DNA of 46,482 bases, from positions 312 to 46,793 of the forward strand of contig NZ_KE992858.1 of NCBI RefSeq assembly GCF_000466485.1, given 5' to 3'. The DNA is from [Clostridium] symbiosum ATCC 14940 (lineage in GTDB: Bacteria > Bacillota > Clostridia > Lachnospirales > Lachnospiraceae). Below, piece by piece: positions 34,095 to 42,931 of this stretch. The notes under the pieces were generated by a model, which worked only from the letters and a program-made list of their open reading frames with translations, did not search any database and was not told the DNA's origin. How positions within the stretch are numbered: the first letter of the stretch is position 1; each line of letters starts with the position of its first letter. Made by a program: the position numbers and the translations under genes.

Positions 34095-34994
34095 ATGAAA
34101 GGTGAAAAATTGTTTTGGGGAGCCGGTACTGAATTGACCATCAGCTATCAGGACGACGGTTCGATTGATCATGGGGCAATCCGCCATATGGTAGACTGGC
34201 AGATTCAAAAGGGCATCAGGTATCTGTTTGTAAACGGTATATCCAGTGAATCTTATATGATGACCTATGAAGAACAGGAATCGCTGGCTAAGACAATGTG
34301 CAAAGAGACAAGGGGCAGGGTCCCGGTTATGTGTAATGTGATGATTCCGGGCTATCGAGACGCCGCAGAGATGATAAAACGATATGAGGCTGCCGGAGCA
34401 GATGCAATCTGTATCACACCGCCCTATCTGGCGGAATATCCGGAAAAGGCGCTGGAGGAATATTTTGCCGCTTTAATTGAGTCCTCCAGCTTGCCAACCT
34501 ATATTTACAACGCACCGCAGACCCACAATATGCTGTCTCCGGGACTCTTATCCAGGCTGGCTAATACATATCCCCATGTTCGGGGCTACAAAGACAGTAC
34601 ACAGAGCATCACACATTTGGAAACGACGATGGGGCTGATTCAAAAAGAATTTGACTATATTGCGGGAAGTGATTCTACCATATTTACGACACTGGCTCTT
34701 GGCGGCTGCGGCATTATATCCTTTATAAGTATTGCATTTCCGGAACCGGTTATCGAACTTTGTGACGCTTTTTTTGCAGGCGATTACCAGCGGGCCAGGG
34801 AGTGCCAGGCTTTTATAATGAAAATCAGGGAGATACTTAGGAAAGGAGGCAACAGCGCCGGCTATAAATATGCATCAGAGCTTGTGGGGTGTCCAATCAG
34901 AGGAACGCGGTACCCGGATAGTCTTCTGAACCTTCCTGAAAAGCTGAAAAGGGAGATTTATGGAGGGCTGAAGGAACTGGAATTAATACCATAA
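34095..34994 (+). CDS. DapA-family lyase, copy 2
   Basis: A 299-aa paralogue of the preceding protein, moderately similar. K166 (GYKDST) and Y138 (YIYNA) are kept; the carboxylate-loop motif is GISSE (49-53), again not GTTGE. Copy 2 keeps TPPY, equivalent to a tyrosine-bearing loop that copy 1 has changed to QPMIY. AAAGGAGG precedes the ATG. The two may form a heteromer or act on successive substrates. Confidence 0.88.
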   Translation: MKGEKLFWGAGTELTISYQDDGSIDHGAIRHMVDWQIQKGIRYLFVNGISSESYMMTYEEQESLAKTMCKETRGRVPVMCNVMIPGYRDAAEMIKRYEAAGADAICITPPYLAEYPEKALEEYFAALIESSSLPTYIYNAPQTHNMLSPGLLSRLANTYPHVRGYKDSTQSITHLETTMGLIQKEFDYIAGSDSTIFTTLALGGCGIISFISIAFPEPVIELCDAFFAGDYQRARECQAFIMKIREILRKGGNSAGYKYASELVGCPIRGTRYPDSLLNLPEKLKREIYGGLKELELIP

Positions 34995-35007
34995 GGGAGT
35001 AATGGGG

Positions 35008-35970
35008 ATGGAAAAAGTATTTGTTATAAACAGCTATTTCTGGCTGCATAGCTTTTACGGCAGAACATTGCCGGGAAACGGTGAATCACTGATTGGTACA
35101 GGCTATCGTCCTTCAGGCGGAGGTAAAGGCGTGAATCAGGCTTTTGCCGCAGCATATGAGGGCTGCCATGTTGAAGCAATCGGGCGAATAGGAGCTGATT
35201 ATGCCGGCGAAATGTGCAGAAAAGAGTGTGCGTCGGTAGGGAGGATAGGCTGCAATTATCTTCGGATGGATCCGGAACATGCTACCGGAAGCGGCTGCAT
35301 CCTGCGCGATGAGGACGGCGGAAATGCAATTGTTATCGTACCGGGGGTCTGCGACAATTTCTCTAATGAAGATTTTGATGCTGCCAGGGAATATATAAAA
35401 CAATGTAAAACAGGCGGTTTTCAGCTCGAAGTAAATCCGGAGACAATCGGATATGCAATAAAAGAAAGCGCAAAGCTCGGCATAAGGACATTTCTGGATC
35501 CGGCTCCGGCCATTGTACTGCCGGATGAGCTTTATCCCTACATAAGCTTTATAAAACCGAATGAACATGAGGCGTTAACTCTGACGGGAATTCAGGTTCA
35601 CAGCTATGAGGACGCTAAGGAGGCGGGAGAGAGGCTCCTGGAAAAGGGAGTAAAGGAATGTGCAATTATAACAATGGGGGATAGAGGCTGTGTGGTAGTA
35701 AGCAGAGAAGAGAGTTATGTTGTACCCTGCCCCCGCGTTGTGGTGGAAGATCCGACCTGCGCCGGAGATTCATTCGCCGGCAGCTTTATCGCTTCGATTG
35801 CAAAGGGGAAAACCATAAAGGAAGCAGTCATCCGGGCATCATGCCTTGCTGCGCTTACTGTTTCCCGTTCAGGGTCAATGTATAACTGCTTTTTTGATTC
35901 ACAGGAGCAGCTTGATAAAATACAGAAGGAATATCTGGAGACTGTAGTGGAACTGATAGAAAAAATTTAA
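35008..35970 (+). CDS. PfkB-family carbohydrate kinase (ribokinase-like), copy 1
   Basis: A 320-aa PfkB kinase with GGGKGVNQ near the N-terminus, DPAPA, KPNEHEALTLTG, and the C-terminal DPTCAGDSFAG whose Asp is the catalytic base (the usual GAGD reads CAGD). In an ungapped comparison with E. coli ribokinase, the ribose-binding Asn14 and Asp16 are Phe11 and Leu13 here, so D-ribose is an unlikely substrate. ATG 35008 has AAGGGAG at good distance; ATG 35002 is too close. Phosphorylates an unknown sugar, polyol or nucleoside. Confidence 0.88.
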   Translation: MEKVFVINSYFWLHSFYGRTLPGNGESLIGTGYRPSGGGKGVNQAFAAAYEGCHVEAIGRIGADYAGEMCRKECASVGRIGCNYLRMDPEHATGSGCILRDEDGGNAIVIVPGVCDNFSNEDFDAAREYIKQCKTGGFQLEVNPETIGYAIKESAKLGIRTFLDPAPAIVLPDELYPYISFIKPNEHEALTLTGIQVHSYEDAKEAGERLLEKGVKECAIITMGDRGCVVVSREESYVVPCPRVVVEDPTCAGDSFAGSFIASIAKGKTIKEAVIRASCLAALTVSRSGSMYNCFFDSQEQLDKIQKEYLETVVELIEKI

Positions 35971-35991
35971 TCAGATAACAAGGAGAAAACA

Positions 35992-36654
35992 ATGAACAAC
36001 AAAGAGATTCTGGGACATATTGATCACACATTATTACAGCCAACTTCTACATGGGAGCAGATACAGGTGATTTGTGAAGATGCGATTCGTTTTGGGACGG
36101 CGTCTGTCTGTATTCCGCCGACTTTTGTGGAACGGGTGCATAAAGCATTTCCTGATTTAAATATCTGCACGGTAATCGGTTTTCCTTTGGGGTACCATAC
36201 AACCTATATTAAGACGGAAGAGGCTTTGGAGGCAATTAAGAATGGAGCCGGTGAAATTGATATGGTGGTGAATCTGGGAGACGTGAAGGAGGGGAGATTT
36301 GACCAGGTTACGCAGGAAATTGCAGCATTAAAATCTGCCGTTGGCAGCAGAGTGCTGAAGGTTATTATTGAGACATGTTACCTGACAGAGGATGAGAAAG
36401 TACAGCTTTGCCATTGTGTGACAAAGGCAAAAGCCGATTTTATCAAAACATCGACCGGTTTCGGAAGCGATGGGGCAAAGCTTGAAGATATCCTTCTATT
36501 TAAACAGAATATCGGTAGTCAGGTAAAAATCAAAGCAGCAGGGGGAGTCCGCAGCAGGGAAGATTTAGAAATGTTTCTGGCGCAAGGATGCGAACGGATC
36601 GGAACAAGTTCTGCAGTTAAACTGTTGCAGGGAGATAAAGCGGAAGGATATTGA
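35992..36654 (+). CDS. deoC: Deoxyribose-phosphate aldolase, canonical copy
   Basis: A 220-aa class I aldolase that cleaves 2-deoxy-D-ribose 5-phosphate into glyceraldehyde 3-phosphate and acetaldehyde. All key residues are seen: D90 in EIDMVVN, Schiff-base K152 in FIKTSTGF, proton-relay K181 in IKAAGGVR and the phosphate-binding GGVR (184-187). DHTLL near the start is typical. AAGGAG precedes ATG 35992. This copy is the most likely true DeoC of the three in the operon; acetaldehyde could be reduced by the alcohol dehydrogenases next door. Confidence 0.92.
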   Translation: MNNKEILGHIDHTLLQPTSTWEQIQVICEDAIRFGTASVCIPPTFVERVHKAFPDLNICTVIGFPLGYHTTYIKTEEALEAIKNGAGEIDMVVNLGDVKEGRFDQVTQEIAALKSAVGSRVLKVIIETCYLTEDEKVQLCHCVTKAKADFIKTSTGFGSDGAKLEDILLFKQNIGSQVKIKAAGGVRSREDLEMFLAQGCERIGTSSAVKLLQGDKAEGY

Positions 36655-36716
36655 TGAAATAAAAAGAAGCTTTGTTGAGAAATTCGGGGAGATTAGCACA
36701 GAGATGGGAGGGTTAT

Positions 36717-37916
36717 ATGGTTAATTTTGTGCTTCGAAATTATACGGATATGATATACGGAAAAGGGCAGGAAACCAAAACCGCAAAACTGATAAAAGAC
36801 TTTGGCGGTTCAAAGGTTCTGATCCATCATTCCGGCGAGGAATTTGTACTTGGCCTGATAGAACGGGTTAAGGAATATCTGAATGGGGAGGAAATCCCCT
36901 GGGTTGAACTTGGGGGAGTTGTTCCGAATCCGCATATCGAACTTGTATACGAAGGAATAGAGCTGTGCCGAAAGGAGCATGTGGATTTTATCCTCGCCGT
37001 GGGTGGCGGAAGTGTAATAGACAGTGCAAAGGCGGTGGCAATCGGAACCCTTTATGAGGGGGATGTCTGGGATATTTATGAAGGGAAAGATAAGCAGAAA
37101 AAGAGTCTGCCCATAGGCGTTATATCTACTTTTGCCGGAACCGGAAGCGAAGCGACCTTTGGCAGTGTCATCACAAAAGGAAAGATTAAACACGGAATTG
37201 AAGATCCGGATGATTTTGTGCTTATCCGGCCGAAATTTGTCATTTTGAATCCGGAGATTACTTATACGGTTCCGGAATTCCAGACCGCGGTAGGGATAGC
37301 GGACATGCTGACCCATCTGACGGAAAACTTTTTTACAGCAGATCCGGACAATGATTTATCTGATTATCTGGCCTGTGCCGGTATCAGAACCGTATTGAAG
37401 TTTGCACCTGTCGTAATGGAAGACCCTTATAATTATGAGGCCAGAGGGGCTTTGATGCTGTTAAGTCCGCTGGCGATTAACGGTATTATGAAGGTCGGCA
37501 GGTGGGGAGACTGGGGATGTCACGACATTGAACATGAGATGTCCGGTGAATGGAATATTCCTCATGGAGCAGGACTGGCGATATTAATGCCGGTGTGGAT
37601 GCGCTATGTGTATAAAGACCATATGAAATCTTTTATTAAATTTGCGACGGAAATGTTTCGGATACCGCTCGACGTGGAGGAGCCGGAACGAACAGCGCTG
37701 GCCGGAATTCAGGCATATGAAGATTTCCTGTTTCATATTCTCAAACTTCCGTCCTCTCTGTCCGAATTGGGAATTTTGCGCCGGGAGCTTGGAGACGACG
37801 TGCTTTTAAAAGTTGCGAAGCAGGTATTTTACAGGGGGAATGAGACGACGGGAAGGACCCATCCCCTGCGTGAGCCGGATGTAGTCAATATTCTTAAACA
37901 ATGTACAGGACTTTAA
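36717..37916 (+). CDS. Iron-containing alcohol dehydrogenase (butanol-dehydrogenase-like), copy 1
   Basis: A 399-aa group III alcohol dehydrogenase. The nucleotide site shows GGGSVIDSAKA, and metal ligands fall at D196, H200 (ADMLTH), H269 and H283 (CHDIEHEMS to PHGAG), 14 residues apart as in FucO. It resembles BdhA/YqhD-type enzymes that reduce aldehydes with NAD(P)H. ATG 36717 has GGGAGG upstream and starts the homology (MVNFVLRN), matching copy 2. Probably reduces an aldehyde from the aldolases, or oxidises an incoming alcohol. Confidence 0.92.
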   Translation: MVNFVLRNYTDMIYGKGQETKTAKLIKDFGGSKVLIHHSGEEFVLGLIERVKEYLNGEEIPWVELGGVVPNPHIELVYEGIELCRKEHVDFILAVGGGSVIDSAKAVAIGTLYEGDVWDIYEGKDKQKKSLPIGVISTFAGTGSEATFGSVITKGKIKHGIEDPDDFVLIRPKFVILNPEITYTVPEFQTAVGIADMLTHLTENFFTADPDNDLSDYLACAGIRTVLKFAPVVMEDPYNYEARGALMLLSPLAINGIMKVGRWGDWGCHDIEHEMSGEWNIPHGAGLAILMPVWMRYVYKDHMKSFIKFATEMFRIPLDVEEPERTALAGIQAYEDFLFHILKLPSSLSELGILRRELGDDVLLKVAKQVFYRGNETTGRTHPLREPDVVNILKQCTGL

Positions 37917-37950
37917 CGATGGGAAAACGGATGGCGGAAGGAGGAGAAGC

Positions 37951-39138
37951 GTGATTAATTTTGAGTTGAGAAACATGCCGGATTTCTTTTTTGGGAGAGG
38001 GATGGAAAGGAAATGCGGAGAATTGATAAGAGAATTTGGAGGAAGCCGTGTGCTGCTCCATCATTCGGGGGAGGCATTTGTGCTGCCGTTGATAGAATCT
38101 CTGAAAGGGTACATAGAGGAAGCAGGGCTAAGCTGGGTTGAGCTTGGGGGCGTTGTTCCGAATCCGAGACTTTCAAAAATTTATGAAGGAATTAAATTGG
38201 GTAAAAAGGAAAAAATTGACTGCGTGCTGGCGGTCGGAGGAGGAAGTGTTATTGACAGTGCCAAAGGGATCGCAATGGGATGTGCGTATGATGGCGATGT
38301 CTGGGATTTTTACAGCCAGAAAGCTGTGCCTCAAAAGATGCTGGTGCTGGGAGTTATCTCAACCTTCGCCGGTACAGGAAGTGAATCCAGCAGGGCATCT
38401 GTGGTTACAAACGATGAAACACAGTTAAAGAGATCGGCCGATGATTTCGATTTAATGAGACCGGATTTTGCTATTCTGAATCCGGAGCTGACGCAAAGTA
38501 TTCCTCCGTTTCAAACGGCATCTGGGGCGGCTGACATCTTCTCGCACCTGTGTGAAAATTATTTTTCTTCAACAGATGAGATTTACCTGAGCCGCCAGCT
38601 GCTGACGGCCGGAATGAAGACTGTGTTAAAAAATGCACCGCTCGCAGTCAGTGAACCGGAGAATTATGCGGCCAGAAGCGCTCTGATGATGACGGCGCCT
38701 CTGGCGGTAAACGGAATCATGCGGCTGGGCCTTATTGGGGATTGGGCCTGCCATCTGATAGAGCACGAAATGTCGACGGAATGGGATATTCCCCATGGGG
38801 CCGGTCTGGCGGTGATTACACCATTTTGGATGGAGTATGTATATAAACGGAATATAAAGCTCTTTGCCAGATTTGCAGTGGAGGCATTTAACTGCGAATA
38901 TGATTTCGACGATCCGGAACTGACGGCAAAAGAAGGTATCAGAAAAGTACGGGCATTTTTCAGGAGTCTGGGGCTGCCGTCCGGAATCAGAGAGTTTGCC
39001 GGCGACGTATCGTGTGATACGCTTAAAAAACTGGCAGGAAGGGTTCCCTATGAGGTGATTGAGAACAGAAGGGTGATAGGCGGAACTTTCCGTCTGGAGG
39101 AAAAGGACGTTTACGAAATATACAGGATGGCATTGTAA
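37951..39138 (+). CDS. Iron-containing alcohol dehydrogenase, copy 2
   Basis: A 395-aa tandem paralogue of copy 1 with the same signatures: GGGSVIDSAKG, metal ligands D195, H199, H268 and H282, and PHGAGLAV. The start is GTG at 37951 with GGAGGAG just upstream. It is strongly diverged from copy 1 in the C-terminal third, so the pair probably differs in substrate or coenzyme. Confidence 0.92.
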   Translation: MINFELRNMPDFFFGRGMERKCGELIREFGGSRVLLHHSGEAFVLPLIESLKGYIEEAGLSWVELGGVVPNPRLSKIYEGIKLGKKEKIDCVLAVGGGSVIDSAKGIAMGCAYDGDVWDFYSQKAVPQKMLVLGVISTFAGTGSESSRASVVTNDETQLKRSADDFDLMRPDFAILNPELTQSIPPFQTASGAADIFSHLCENYFSSTDEIYLSRQLLTAGMKTVLKNAPLAVSEPENYAARSALMMTAPLAVNGIMRLGLIGDWACHLIEHEMSTEWDIPHGAGLAVITPFWMEYVYKRNIKLFARFAVEAFNCEYDFDDPELTAKEGIRKVRAFFRSLGLPSGIREFAGDVSCDTLKKLAGRVPYEVIENRRVIGGTFRLEEKDVYEIYRMAL

Positions 39139-39168
39139 AGGACATACGTCGGAGAAGGGAGTTTGAAT

Positions 39169-40554
39169 ATGAATTTAACATTATTAATGGTTGTTTTGGG
39201 GCTTTATTTTTTGCTGATGATCGCAATCAGCTTTGTTGGAAGAAGATATGCGAAAACATATGACAGCTATCTGAATATCGGCCGAAATGCGGGGATCCTT
39301 CTTATTATGGGCGGCGCTATCGGCGGTCATATAGGAAACGGGTTTGTGGTAGGCGGTGCCGGTTCGGGAGCTGAGATGGGTATTGGAGGCATATGGTATG
39401 GAATCGGTTGTGCTCTTTCCTATGTGGTACTTTCATTCACGATTAATGACTTTCTTTACAAAAAGGGATATATCTCCCTTTCAGATTTCCTGAGAGAACG
39501 TTATGGAGACCGGATTACAACCCTGGTTTACAGCCTGAGCACGGCATTTTCCTTTATCGGCAACATGGCCGCACAGATTATGGCGGGCAAGGCCCTGTTT
39601 ATCGCTCTTGGTCTTGACGGTAATGTGGGAGCCGTCGTCATAACTATCGTAGTTTTGTTATACTCACAGATTGCAGGGCTGTGGGGAGCGTTCGCCACTT
39701 CAGTCGTCCAGACGGGCATTATCCTTCTGGGGCTGATTGGCACTACAATTTTTGTGCTGATGCAGGGCGGCGTGGGAGCCATTGTGGAGGCGGTAGAAAG
39801 CGGAGCGCTTCCAAAGAGTTTTTTTACCGCTGTACCATTTGACAAGGCGACACTCATCATGCTTATTGTTCCAACCTGTCTTGCGATTTTTACGGATCAG
39901 TGCGTATTTCAGAGAGTCAGTTCCGCAAGAAGTGCGCTTACGTCCAAGGCGGCCCATCTTTTCTCTACGGTTTTAATGATTCCTCTTGCAGTGATGCCGG
40001 TATTTATCGGAATGTACGGAGCTGCCAAATACGGTGTACGCGATACCTCGGCGTTTTTTGCCGTAGTTCTCAACAGCCTTCCTGCAATTCTTGCAGCGGT
40101 TCTTGTAGCGGCCGTAGTAGCAGCGGTAATGTCTACGATTGATACATTATTTATCGGAGTATCGGCGGTTGTGCTTCACGATTTATATAAAGGTTTTATC
40201 AATCCGAATGTATCGGAGGAGACAATTAAAAAAATGAATGTAGTTTTAAATATTATTGTTGCCTGTTTTGCACTCGTGATTTCATTGAGCTTTACAAGTA
40301 TCGTGGGTCTTCTGTCTTCCACCTATACCTTCCTTGCTTCTTCCTGTCTCGTTCCGTTCCTCGGAGGCCTTCTGTGGAAAAAGGGTACGGCAAAGGGATC
40401 GGTTTGCAGTTCAGTGGTCGGCATGATCATCGTAATCCTGAATATGCTGGGAATACTGCCTCTGCCATATGCAAGCGTATTTCCGATTCTTCCGGCGTTC
40501 ATCGTGTATGTAGCAGTCAGTCTTTGTTCACAGCAGAAAAATGCGGAGGCTTAA
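39169..40554 (+). CDS. Sodium:solute symporter (SSS family)
   Basis: A 461-aa membrane protein with about 12-13 helices and the SSS pattern. The conserved GGAIGGHIGNGFVVGGAGSGAE region lies near helix 2 and GYISLSDFLRERYGDRI follows. It would import the pathway's substrate with sodium. ATG 39169 is favoured over TTG 39163, which lies too close to the AGAAGGGAG site. Lying inside the operon, it is probably the uptake route for the whole pathway; family members carry sugars, amino acids, organic acids and vitamins. Confidence 0.9.
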   Translation: MNLTLLMVVLGLYFLLMIAISFVGRRYAKTYDSYLNIGRNAGILLIMGGAIGGHIGNGFVVGGAGSGAEMGIGGIWYGIGCALSYVVLSFTINDFLYKKGYISLSDFLRERYGDRITTLVYSLSTAFSFIGNMAAQIMAGKALFIALGLDGNVGAVVITIVVLLYSQIAGLWGAFATSVVQTGIILLGLIGTTIFVLMQGGVGAIVEAVESGALPKSFFTAVPFDKATLIMLIVPTCLAIFTDQCVFQRVSSARSALTSKAAHLFSTVLMIPLAVMPVFIGMYGAAKYGVRDTSAFFAVVLNSLPAILAAVLVAAVVAAVMSTIDTLFIGVSAVVLHDLYKGFINPNVSEETIKKMNVVLNIIVACFALVISLSFTSIVGLLSSTYTFLASSCLVPFLGGLLWKKGTAKGSVCSSVVGMIIVILNMLGILPLPYASVFPILPAFIVYVAVSLCSQQKNAEA

Positions 40555-40555
40555 T

Positions 40556-41506
40556 ATGAATAAAAATAATAAGGCGTTTATACTTGGAAGTTATCATTGC
40601 TGCTATTCGTTCACCGCAAAGGAAATGCCTTCCATGGGGGAAACTGTCATGGGGTACCGGTTTAAAATGTCGGGAGGTGCGAAAGGGCATGGCCAGATGC
40701 TGGCCGCTGCATTGGCCGGTGCAAAAGTAAGCGGAATCATGAGGGTGGGAGATGACGAATACGGCCACCTTTGCATTAAGGATTTCGAGAGGGCAGGTAT
40801 TGACTGCACACATGTAAAAATAGATAAAGACCATGCTACCGGCGCCGCCGGAGTCATGCTGAATGAAAGAGGGGAAAATATTATTATCGTGGTGCCGGGG
40901 GCCAATGCCCAGATTACCACCCGGGATATTGACGATGCAAAGCCGATGATCCGTGAATGCTCCGTAGCCGGTTTCCAATTTGAAAATAATTTTGATGCAA
41001 TCGAATATGCAATTAAAGAAGCCCATGCTTTGGGTGTGGAAACCATGGTAGATCCGGCCCCGGTAGTGAAATTTGATGAAGAGCTTTACCGTTATATTAC
41101 ATACATGAAACCCAATGAGCATGAAGCTTCTCTGCTCAGCGGTATTCAGGTGTCGGATTATGAGACAGCCGTCCGGGCGGGGAGAATCCTTCTTGACAAG
41201 GGGGTCAACAAAGCCGTAGTAATCACGATGGGGGGAAGCGGAGCGGTCCTGGTGGAGAGAAACGGAGAAAAAGTATTCCCTTGTGCTCCGGTTCCGGTGC
41301 GGGACACCACCAGTGCGGGAGATACCTTTGCAGGAGCCTTCGTTGCCGGGCTTGCCTCAGGTATGGAGCTTTCCGAAGCAGTCATTCATGCTGTCTGCAT
41401 CGCTGCCTGTGCCGTGAAAAGAGGACCGCAGGAATCAATTTTCGAATTTTTTCCGAAGGAGGAAGAACTGGAGACAATGAAAGAAAACTACAGAAAAATT
41501 CTGTGA
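40556..41506 (+). CDS. PfkB-family carbohydrate kinase, copy 2
   Basis: A 316-aa PfkB kinase starting at ATG 40556 (GGAGG upstream, just after the symporter stop). DTTSAGDTFAG with the catalytic Asp and KPNEHEASLLSG are clear. The sugar site has changed strongly: GSYHCCYS replaces GSINADH (E. coli Asn14 and Asp16 become His and Cys), and GGAKGHGQ replaces GGKGANQ (Asn46 becomes Gly). Copy 1 keeps that last Asn. A different substrate from ribokinase and from copy 1 is likely. Confidence 0.88.
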   Translation: MNKNNKAFILGSYHCCYSFTAKEMPSMGETVMGYRFKMSGGAKGHGQMLAAALAGAKVSGIMRVGDDEYGHLCIKDFERAGIDCTHVKIDKDHATGAAGVMLNERGENIIIVVPGANAQITTRDIDDAKPMIRECSVAGFQFENNFDAIEYAIKEAHALGVETMVDPAPVVKFDEELYRYITYMKPNEHEASLLSGIQVSDYETAVRAGRILLDKGVNKAVVITMGGSGAVLVERNGEKVFPCAPVPVRDTTSAGDTFAGAFVAGLASGMELSEAVIHAVCIAACAVKRGPQESIFEFFPKEEELETMKENYRKIL

Positions 41507-41588
41507 TCGGCAGGGAAGCATAAAATGGCGGGTAAGGCAGATACGGACCTGCCCGCCGGCAGAAGAGAAAAGGATGTGAACAGTAAGA

Positions 41589-42251
41589 ATGGAAATTACG
41601 AAAAAAAGTGTGGAACATATGCTGGACGGTTCTATGGCGGCGGCAAATCCGACGATAGAAGAGGCAATTGCATTTACCAAACGGGCCTCTCAATATGAAT
41701 TTGCAGGAATACTTGCTTCGGCCTATTTTATCAGGCATGTTGCCGATATTGCCCATGAAGCGGGAAGAAAGATTGTGTCCGTGGTTGATTATCCTATGGG
41801 GGGAGCGGTGAATACGATACGCCTGAAGGCGGCAAAGGAGGCATTCAATGCCGGAGCGGATGAACTTGATGTATCAATGAATATCAGTGCATTTCTGGCG
41901 GGAGAGTATGAAAGGGTAAAAGATGAAATTAAGGCGGTTCTGGACCTGGCGGGGGATGATAAACTGATAAAAATTATTTATTTTGCTACGCTGCTAACCC
42001 CGGATCAGCAATTAAAAGCAGCCGAGCTGTGTATCGAAGCCAATGTTTCGTTCCTGAAAACAAATACAGGTCATGGGTGCAGAAGCACGCCCGGGGAAGT
42101 GAAAAATATCAAATCACATTTTGGCGATGCGATTAAGGTTATGGTATCGGGCGGAGTCAGAAATGGGAAGCAGGCAAAAGAAATGATACTGGCCGGATGC
42201 GACAGAATCGCAACGAGCGCACCGTTTCAGATTTTAGACACCTTCGAATAG
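41589..42251 (+). CDS. DeoC-family aldolase, divergent copy 2
   Basis: A 220-aa protein of the DeoC/LacD-like class I aldolase fold. D94 (ELDVSMN) and Schiff-base K157 (FLKTNTG) are kept and the phosphate loop GGVR (188-191) is intact. The second active-site lysine of DeoC (K181 in copy 1) is M185 here (VMVSGGVR). The DHTLL start motif is replaced by HMLDGS. It probably still forms a Schiff base with a phosphorylated substrate, with altered proton relay. The start has only a weak ribosome site (AAAGGATG, 12 nt upstream). Confidence 0.83.
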   Translation: MEITKKSVEHMLDGSMAAANPTIEEAIAFTKRASQYEFAGILASAYFIRHVADIAHEAGRKIVSVVDYPMGGAVNTIRLKAAKEAFNAGADELDVSMNISAFLAGEYERVKDEIKAVLDLAGDDKLIKIIYFATLLTPDQQLKAAELCIEANVSFLKTNTGHGCRSTPGEVKNIKSHFGDAIKVMVSGGVRNGKQAKEMILAGCDRIATSAPFQILDTFE

Positions 42252-42262
42252 GAGAGAGATAC

Positions 42263-42931
42263 ATGAGAAAATCAGAATTATCGGAAAAGATGATAGCAAC
42301 TGACCTGACAATCGGCCATACACAGGAGCAGGTGAGAGAATTTGTGGAAAAAGCGGTTCATTATGGCCTGTACGGCGTCTGCGTCTTTCAGAACATGGTC
42401 AAGACTGCGGTTGACACGGCACAGGGACGTCTGAAGGTATGTACGGTTACCGGTTATCCATCGGGCATTGATGTACCGGCTACAAAAATAGCGGATGCTT
42501 TTTTTTCCTCCAAAAGCGGCGCCGATGAAATTGATATTGGGGTCAATCTGTCGGCTGTTAAATCAGACGACAAAGAGACGGTAATCGAAGAATTAAAAGA
42601 GACAGCCGGTTTAATCCATGTGGAAGGCGCCGCATTATTTGCCGTTCTGAATACATATCAGCTTGAAGAACCGGAAATTTCGGAGCTTGTAAGACTTTGC
42701 GAAGAATGCGGCGCCGACGGTCTGAAGACAACTTCCGGCGATTCGGTTATTCCCAGAAAGACAACAGCGGAGGATGTTAAAAAGATAAGGTGCGCTCTGC
42801 AAAAGAAGCTGCCGGTCAAGGCGGAGGGACTGATTGAGACAGAAAAAGAGGCACTTGATTTACTGGAGGCAGGAGCTGATATCGTATGCAGCAGCCGGGC
42901 CTTTGAGATTCTGGATGCGATAAATGACTGA
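42263..42931 (+). CDS. DeoC-family aldolase, divergent copy 3
   Basis: A 222-aa protein. D91 (EIDIGVN), Schiff-base K155 (GLKTTSGD) and second lysine K186 (VKAEGL) are kept, but the phosphate-binding GGVR loop is EGLIE (188-192). Loss of the glycine/arginine loop suggests the substrate lacks the usual phosphate or carries it elsewhere. ATG 42263 has AGGAGAGAG upstream; an in-frame ATG 66 bp earlier lies inside copy 2. Copies 2 and 3 complement each other: each lacks what the other keeps. Confidence 0.83.
   Translation: MRKSELSEKMIATDLTIGHTQEQVREFVEKAVHYGLYGVCVFQNMVKTAVDTAQGRLKVCTVTGYPSGIDVPATKIADAFFSSKSGADEIDIGVNLSAVKSDDKETVIEELKETAGLIHVEGAALFAVLNTYQLEEPEISELVRLCEECGADGLKTTSGDSVIPRKTTAEDVKKIRCALQKKLPVKAEGLIETEKEALDLLEAGADIVCSSRAFEILDAIND

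Noticed and set aside
40603-41122. Overlapping minus-strand frames under the second PfkB kinase
   Set aside because: Shadows of a well-conserved kinase on the plus strand.
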